From the NCBI GenBank assembly GCA_035236585.1, contig CP141139.1, positions 16,384,990-16,448,989 on the forward strand: 64,000 nucleotides of DNA, written 5' to 3'. Shown here piece after piece: positions 59,845 through 64,000 of this stretch. The position numbers and the translations under genes were made by a program. The DNA is from Warburgia ugandensis (taxonomy: Eukaryota; Streptophyta; Magnoliopsida; Canellales; Canellaceae). The notes beneath the pieces were generated by a model. The model worked only from the letters and a program-made list of their open reading frames with translations. It was not told where the DNA came from and searched no databases. Each line of letters starts with the position of its first letter. Positions within the stretch are counted from its first letter, which is position 1.

Positions 59845-60165
59845 ATCGATGACTTTAGAAGTCGTTTAGTTATAAACGACTTTAAAACTTTATCACTTTT
59901 AAAGTCGTTTATTTATAAAAGACTTTAAAAGTATGTTCCCAGTAAATAAAAAAATCGTGCCAAATTTGTCTAATACTTTTCAAGTTGCTTAATTAAACGA
60001 CTTCAAAAAGTCATAAAGTTTTTAAGCATTTATATCTAAACGACTTTAAAAGTTTATCACTTTCTAAGTCGTTTATTTTTAAGCGACTTAAAAATTTATT
60101 CCCACAAAAAAAATTTAGCTCATGTTAGTTTTTTAAAGTCACTTAACCGTAAATGACTTCTTAAG
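59845..60165 (-). repeat. Subterminal repeats, right end of inverted CACTA
   Basis: About ten AAGTCGTTTA/TAAACGACTT motifs in head-to-head pairs. Corresponds to 21640-22060, but the terminal CACTACTATACAGG is not found at the outer edge. Confidence 0.85.
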
Positions 60166-60172
60166 TCTATCT

Positions 60173-60824
60173 ATTTACGTCGCTTGGTCAGAGGCATTAA
60201 TCATTCCCATAGAGTCTATGGTATGCATCTTATCATACTACCTTCCTCATTAATATTTTTTAGCTAAAGACCTCACTTAATTTTTTAATAACTTTATACA
60301 GTTAATCAGCAACAAAATGAGCCATTGAGATCAGCCGCCATTCTAGTGTCACCTTTGACTGCTGCACCAATGAAATAGGTACTTGTATATATATTTGGTT
60401 TTTATTTCATCATAAATTAGGCCCTCTTTATAGATTAATATTATTTAGCTGAAAAGTTTTACATCTTTTACAGTAGCTGACTCAGGAGAGTGTGGAAGTC
60501 TTACCTAACATTCCTCAATCCCTAACGTTAATCTATGGTCTCATCAACAACAATATGGCAATCAATCTTGAACAAATTAAGCGAGGAGTGCTTGCTGAGG
60601 ACGTTGTTGAAGTGCCACTTATGATAGAGGATCTATTACAAGTTTGCCTATGGAATCATCTCGAGCACCCTCACATTGTCTCCTACATTGGGTATATGCA
60701 CATACTTGCTTATAAATCATTTGGTATTTAATTACATGTTATATTTTAATGGTATATGTAATAATTATTTCTTTTATGCAGCTTCTTGATTGATGCTACT
60801 ACCCTTTTAGAGGGTGAGGGTACA
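60173..60824 (+). pseudogene. Outer CACTA second gene, 3' part
   Basis: Starts in ACGTCGCTTGGTCAGAGGC, which matches the inverted copy's gene just beyond the point where the outer copy broke at 43370. It continues through the splice-like TACAG at about 60300, the exon 60492-60700 (SLTLIYGLINNNMAINLEQIKRGVL, WNHLEHPHIVSYIGY), and an exon start FLIDATTLLEGEGT at 60781-60822. The protease exons are not reached because a retroelement interrupts at 60825. Same orientation as the 5' part. Confidence 0.78.
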
Positions 60825-61162
60825 TGTTGATTGTTTAACCGCAAGTGCACGGGCTATTGTAGTATAGCTATGCAAATACGGGTCGATCCCACGAAGACTT
60901 GATTTAAAATTATGGAGTTTTAAATAAAATTCAATTAATAAAAGAATATAAACTAAAAAAAATAGAATCCAAATTTATTCACTTGTTCCAATGTTCCCAA
61001 ATATTTATTCCAAGGAAAATAGAAAATAAAACTAAAATGCGTCATGGATAAGCTTGTCCTTGGATTGCACTATCTCTGGATTAGTCTGTCCTTGAATAGT
61101 ACATCTGGATTGCCTTTGTCCCTGAATAGTCAGAATGAAGATAAGTTAAAACCAGACTAGCA

Positions 61163-61400
61163 CAGGGACACAGTTGTAATTTCCTGAAATTTGCCAGGGG
61201 ACACAGATGTAATTTCCTGAAATCTGCCAGGGGACACAGATGTAATTCCTTTAGGGACACAGATGGAATTTCCGAAATCTGCCAGGGGACACAGATGTAA
61301 TTCTTTTGGGGACACAGATGAAATTTCTGAAATCTGCCAGGGGACACAGATGTAATTTCCTGAAATCTGCCAGGGGACATAGTTGGTATTTTTGGATTTT
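61163..61400 (+). repeat. Tandem repeat, GGGGACACAGATG units
   Basis: Seven or so units of GGGGACACAGATGTAATTTCCTGAAATCTGCCA (some shortened to GGGACACAGATGTAATTCCTTTA), 30-40 bp each, within the LTR. Noncoding expansion. Confidence 0.85.
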
Positions 61401-62020
61401 AACAGGGGCAGACTTGGAATTTCTTCAGGGGTTCTGGTTTTTCACGAAAAAACCAGGAAAACACGGTGGGAACCGGAGAAGAGGGGAAGAAAGGAAGAAG
61501 GGAAGAGGAAGGAGGGAAGAAGAGGAACTCGAGGGTGGAAACCCGACTTAGGTTTCCTTCCCCGAAACGTGCGGTGATGCAAAGAAAGACCGCCGAAGAA
61601 GGAGAAGAAGAAGAAAAGGAGGAAAAGCCGCTTGGGAGGAAAACCCGATTTTGGGTTTTCTTCTCCCTGGGTCGTGCGACTGTAGGAGAAGGAGAGCAGA
61701 GGTGGTGAAGACCGGCTGGCAGAGGCTAGCCAGAGGATGAGATGGGGAAGAAGATGGGAGAAAACCCAATTCCCCCTGAGCCGTGCGACTGAAGATGGTA
61801 ACGTTGCTGGGGAAATCGGGGTTGTCTAGGTATTGGCTGGAAGGAGGGCCTTTGGCTAGAGATGGAGGGTACAGGCAAGCCGGCTGGGTGTGTCCATCTG
61901 GAACGTCATGGATGATAGGAAGTAGTGAGGTAGTGGAGCAAGTAAGGTGAAGATGATGGTAATGGTGGACTGGATTGTGCAGAGCAGACAAGGGGCTAGA
62001 AGAGATGTAGAAGAACGTGG

Positions 62021-62022
62021 AG

Positions 62023-62101
<79 letters not shown>
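62021..62101. repeat. (GA)n microsatellite
   Basis: About 40 GA dinucleotides inside the LTR, continued by imperfect GA-rich sequence to 62345. The poly-ER frame across it is an artefact. Confidence 0.97.
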
Positions 62102-62104
<3 letters not shown>

Positions 62105-64000
62105 AGAAGATGATGCCAGCCAGCCCCTCCCAAGAGGGGAAAAAACGTCCCCTCCTTAAGAGAGAGGGGAAGAGGACTTAAAAAGAGAGAGAGACCTGGA
62201 AAGATTGAAGAGAGATGGGAGAGATAAGAGAGGAGTGAGAGACGTGTGAAAGAGAAGGAGAAAAAGAGATAGAAGAGAGAGAGAAAAGAAAGGAGAGGGA
62301 TAAGAGAAAAAGAGAGAAGAGAGGAGAAAGAGAAGGAAGAGGAGATAGGTGGGGTCCACTAGCTTTCCTAGTTTTGCTAGAACTCTGCAAGTCTTCAAAG
62401 TCTTCAGTCTCTTTCCATGAAACTTCATCTAATCTTCATCTGATATCCTTGATTCAATCTAAAGCGTCCATGCCTGAGTCGATTGATCTGCAATGTACAG
62501 GACCCAATTAGTGCAATCTAAACCGTTCATTAGCTTTAATAGTCATCTAACCACTAAATTTTGCAATTCAACGGTTGGATGGCTAATTAAAGCTAAAATG
62601 AAATATTTTATGTAAAATCTTAAAATTAATGGTCTAGATGCTCTAATTAAATACTAAATTAGGGGTATTTTGACCAAAATTAAACACTTAACACACCCCA
62701 ATAGACATTTTGCTAGTCCCAAGCAAAAGATGCAAAGAATCTACTCAAATTTTTATTTTTATTTTTCGTGTCATCTCCACTTTTTTCTGAGAGAATTATT
62801 TTAAATAAATCTTTCCACTTTAGCAAACTAATAAAGATGACTGAGGAATTCAAAACCCTACTCATATGCTAAAAATATTCCACTTAAGCTCAGATCTCAG
62901 AGTGAGTGTGTGCGTACAGTTTACACATAGAATAATCTTTATGTCTAAGTAGACTTTTAACTTTTGAACTCCATCTGAAATATGTTTTGACCTCAATCCT
63001 TACTAATGGCATACGCTCAGAAATAAAATCTCTCTGATAGAGGGTTCAAATCATATCTCTCTTTTAATTATGTGAGAAGAGTCAATAAAAACAAATTTAG
63101 CTCACATATACTCATGAAGAACGGGAGTTACTAAGGAATTTACTTGTATTGATCCCTTTGGAATGGATGCCATTACCTTTGAATATTTAGAAATACCACT
63201 CTTTTAATCCTATCCATTCATTTCCTCATCAAGACTATATTCATCCTAGAATCAATAGGTCTTTAATTGGGACGAAACATAGGCTTAGGACAGGGTACCA
63301 AAGAAAGGGTATAAGGATATTCAAAGTTTCTTCAAAAAATAAGTAGAGGTCTTCTACTAAAGTTGACAATTCTTCTTTTCTTTGCTGAAGTGAATATTCT
63401 TTTTCCATTTTTCTTTGCATTCTTCAAATTTTTTTAATTTTTTTTTCATATTTTTGACTCACTTTGAAGAATATTTCTTTTCTTGATATCCACTTTTCTA
63501 CTTTCATTGCAACTAAAAGATATTCTTTCATTCTTCTCTAACTTATTTTTCAAAAAAAAAAGGGTAATGGATAATTTATACTGGGTTAATATGGGTAAAA
63601 GGTTAATTTGGGTGACAAAAGAAAAGGCTTATATTCAAGGCTCAACTTGGCTAACTAGTGGTAAAAATACTTCTGGGTAGGCTTTATGTCTCTAGGTTAA
63701 CAACAAGAATGGCCTAAATCATTTTCTAGGTTTCCTATAATCTATCAAATTCAATGAACTTCCAGAATTTTAAAGGTAGTATTCTAATTATTCAGGTAAT
63801 TAGCCAAATTTAAGAGTTTGGGATCAATTTTCTTTAAGCACGCTGAAGAAAATTAAGAACATTTATAACCTCTCAAAAAGGATGAATGACTCTAAAACTC
63901 ACTTGGGTTATAGGTCTCCACTGAATTTCTTCAGGATATCTAAGTTATAGTCACTTATCAATCTAGACTATCTATATGCAACTACGTGTACATATGTGAT

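Larger units (their letters stand above)
43371..60172 (-). mobile_element. Inverted CACTA copy nested in outer CACTA
   Basis: A second member of the same family in opposite orientation. From right to left: subterminal repeats, TATA box, leader, TNP2 gene, a second repeat cluster with a single middle unit, a CT-rich leader repeat, the Transposase_24/Ulp1 gene, a noncoding tail with a solo LTR, and terminal-type repeats at 43392-43520. The outer gene is interrupted exactly across this block. I could not find intact CACTA terminal motifs or a clear 3-bp duplication at either junction, so terminal erosion, or inversion instead of transposition, remains possible. Confidence 0.7.
60825..62695 (-). 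repeat. Complete 3' LTR of second Tat-like element (1.87 kb)
   Basis: On the minus strand it runs from TGTGTTAAGTG to CAATCAACA, preceded by a G-rich tract TATTGGGG acting as polypurine tract. It contains the GCAAGTGCAC end motif shared with 26930-26958. Open frames inside come from GA-rich sequence. Confidence 0.8.
21618..64000 (+). mobile_element. Outer CACTA (En/Spm) transposon, partial, heavily nested
   Basis: The left end reads CACTACTATACAGGACGG, preceded by ATG (possible 3-bp target duplication), then many AAGTCGTTT/AAACGACTT subterminal repeats. That combination defines CACTA elements. It contains a TNP2-type gene (to 25935), a middle array (36698-38990) and a second gene (41636-43370) that resumes at 60173-60824. 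Insertions at 25936-36697, about 43371-60172 and from 60825 separate the parts. The right terminus is not in the window. The span to 64000 is a minimum and includes the inserted elements. Confidence 0.75.
60825..64000 (-). mobile_element. Second Tat-like element, partial, reverse
   Basis: The 3' LTR at 60825-62695 begins (plus strand) TGTTGATTGTTTAACCGCAAGTGCACGGG and ends CTTAACACA. The preceding 5 bp are GTACA; the partner duplication lies outside the window. The interior from 62696 to the window end is the complement of 33000-34737 of the gag-only element at 25936-36697, so both belong to one family. Gag, if present, lies beyond 64000. Confidence 0.8.

Noticed and set aside
61947..62159. 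Poly-Glu/Arg protein
   Set aside because: Translated GA microsatellite inside an LTR.
1..64000. A new multi-gene defence or metabolic system
   Set aside because: All recognisable coding sequence belongs to transposons; no host gene cluster is visible. The least ordinary item is the CACTA gene with a protease domain.

Overview
This window looks like AT-rich nuclear DNA of a flowering plant, probably a repeat-dense (heterochromatic or pericentromeric-type) region. I found no ordinary host gene, rRNA, tRNA, bacterial-type operon or CRISPR array. Nearly every recognisable stretch is a plant transposable element. The families are a CACTA (En/Spm) DNA transposon, a Ty1-copia element, gag-only Ty3-gypsy elements of the Tat/Athila type with a tRNA-Asp-type primer site, and several long solo-LTR-like sequences with TGTRAC...GTYACA ends. 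The species cannot be named from the sequence.

Layout, left half. Positions 1-1866 hold nothing recognisable. Then come an LTR-like block (1872-6498), a 3.03-kb solo LTR with a perfect 5-bp target duplication (6616-9645), and a reverse-oriented Ty1-copia element (10004-17655). The copia element has both LTRs, a primer site, a polypurine tract and decayed gag, integrase, RT and RNase H. Its gag region is split by a 2.5-kb solo LTR (13933-16468, target duplication CTCAT). A further LTR-like sequence with an internal tandem repeat starts at 17667.

Layout, right half. A large CACTA transposon starts at 21618 (CACTACTATACAGG...) and, in my reading, runs past the end of the window. It carries a broken TNP2-type transposase gene (about 23350-25935) and a second gene, interrupted at about 43370. 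The remainder of that second gene reappears in the same orientation at 60173-60824. Between these points lies a second, inverted copy of the same transposon family (about 43371-60172). That copy has a TNP2 gene (55299-58609, minus) and a second gene (48698-51838, minus) joining Transposase_24-type sequence to a Ulp1-like (C48) cysteine protease domain. A gag-only Tat-like retroelement (25936-36697) sits in the outer CACTA and is itself interrupted by a second copy of the 3-kb solo LTR (28300-31292, target duplication TTGAT). A related retroelement in opposite orientation enters at 60825 and continues past 64000.

How the parts relate. The insertion order can be read from the nesting: CACTA first, then the inverted CACTA and the Tat-like elements, then the solo LTRs. 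The CACTA copies share a TATA box, a spliced leader, palindromic AAGTCGTTT subterminal repeats (also found between and inside the genes) and a middle region with degenerate telomere-like CCCTAACCCTAACC tracts. In the outer copy that middle region is repeated almost three times with an 851-bp period. All coding copies carry stops, frameshifts or deletions, so nothing here looks autonomous today.
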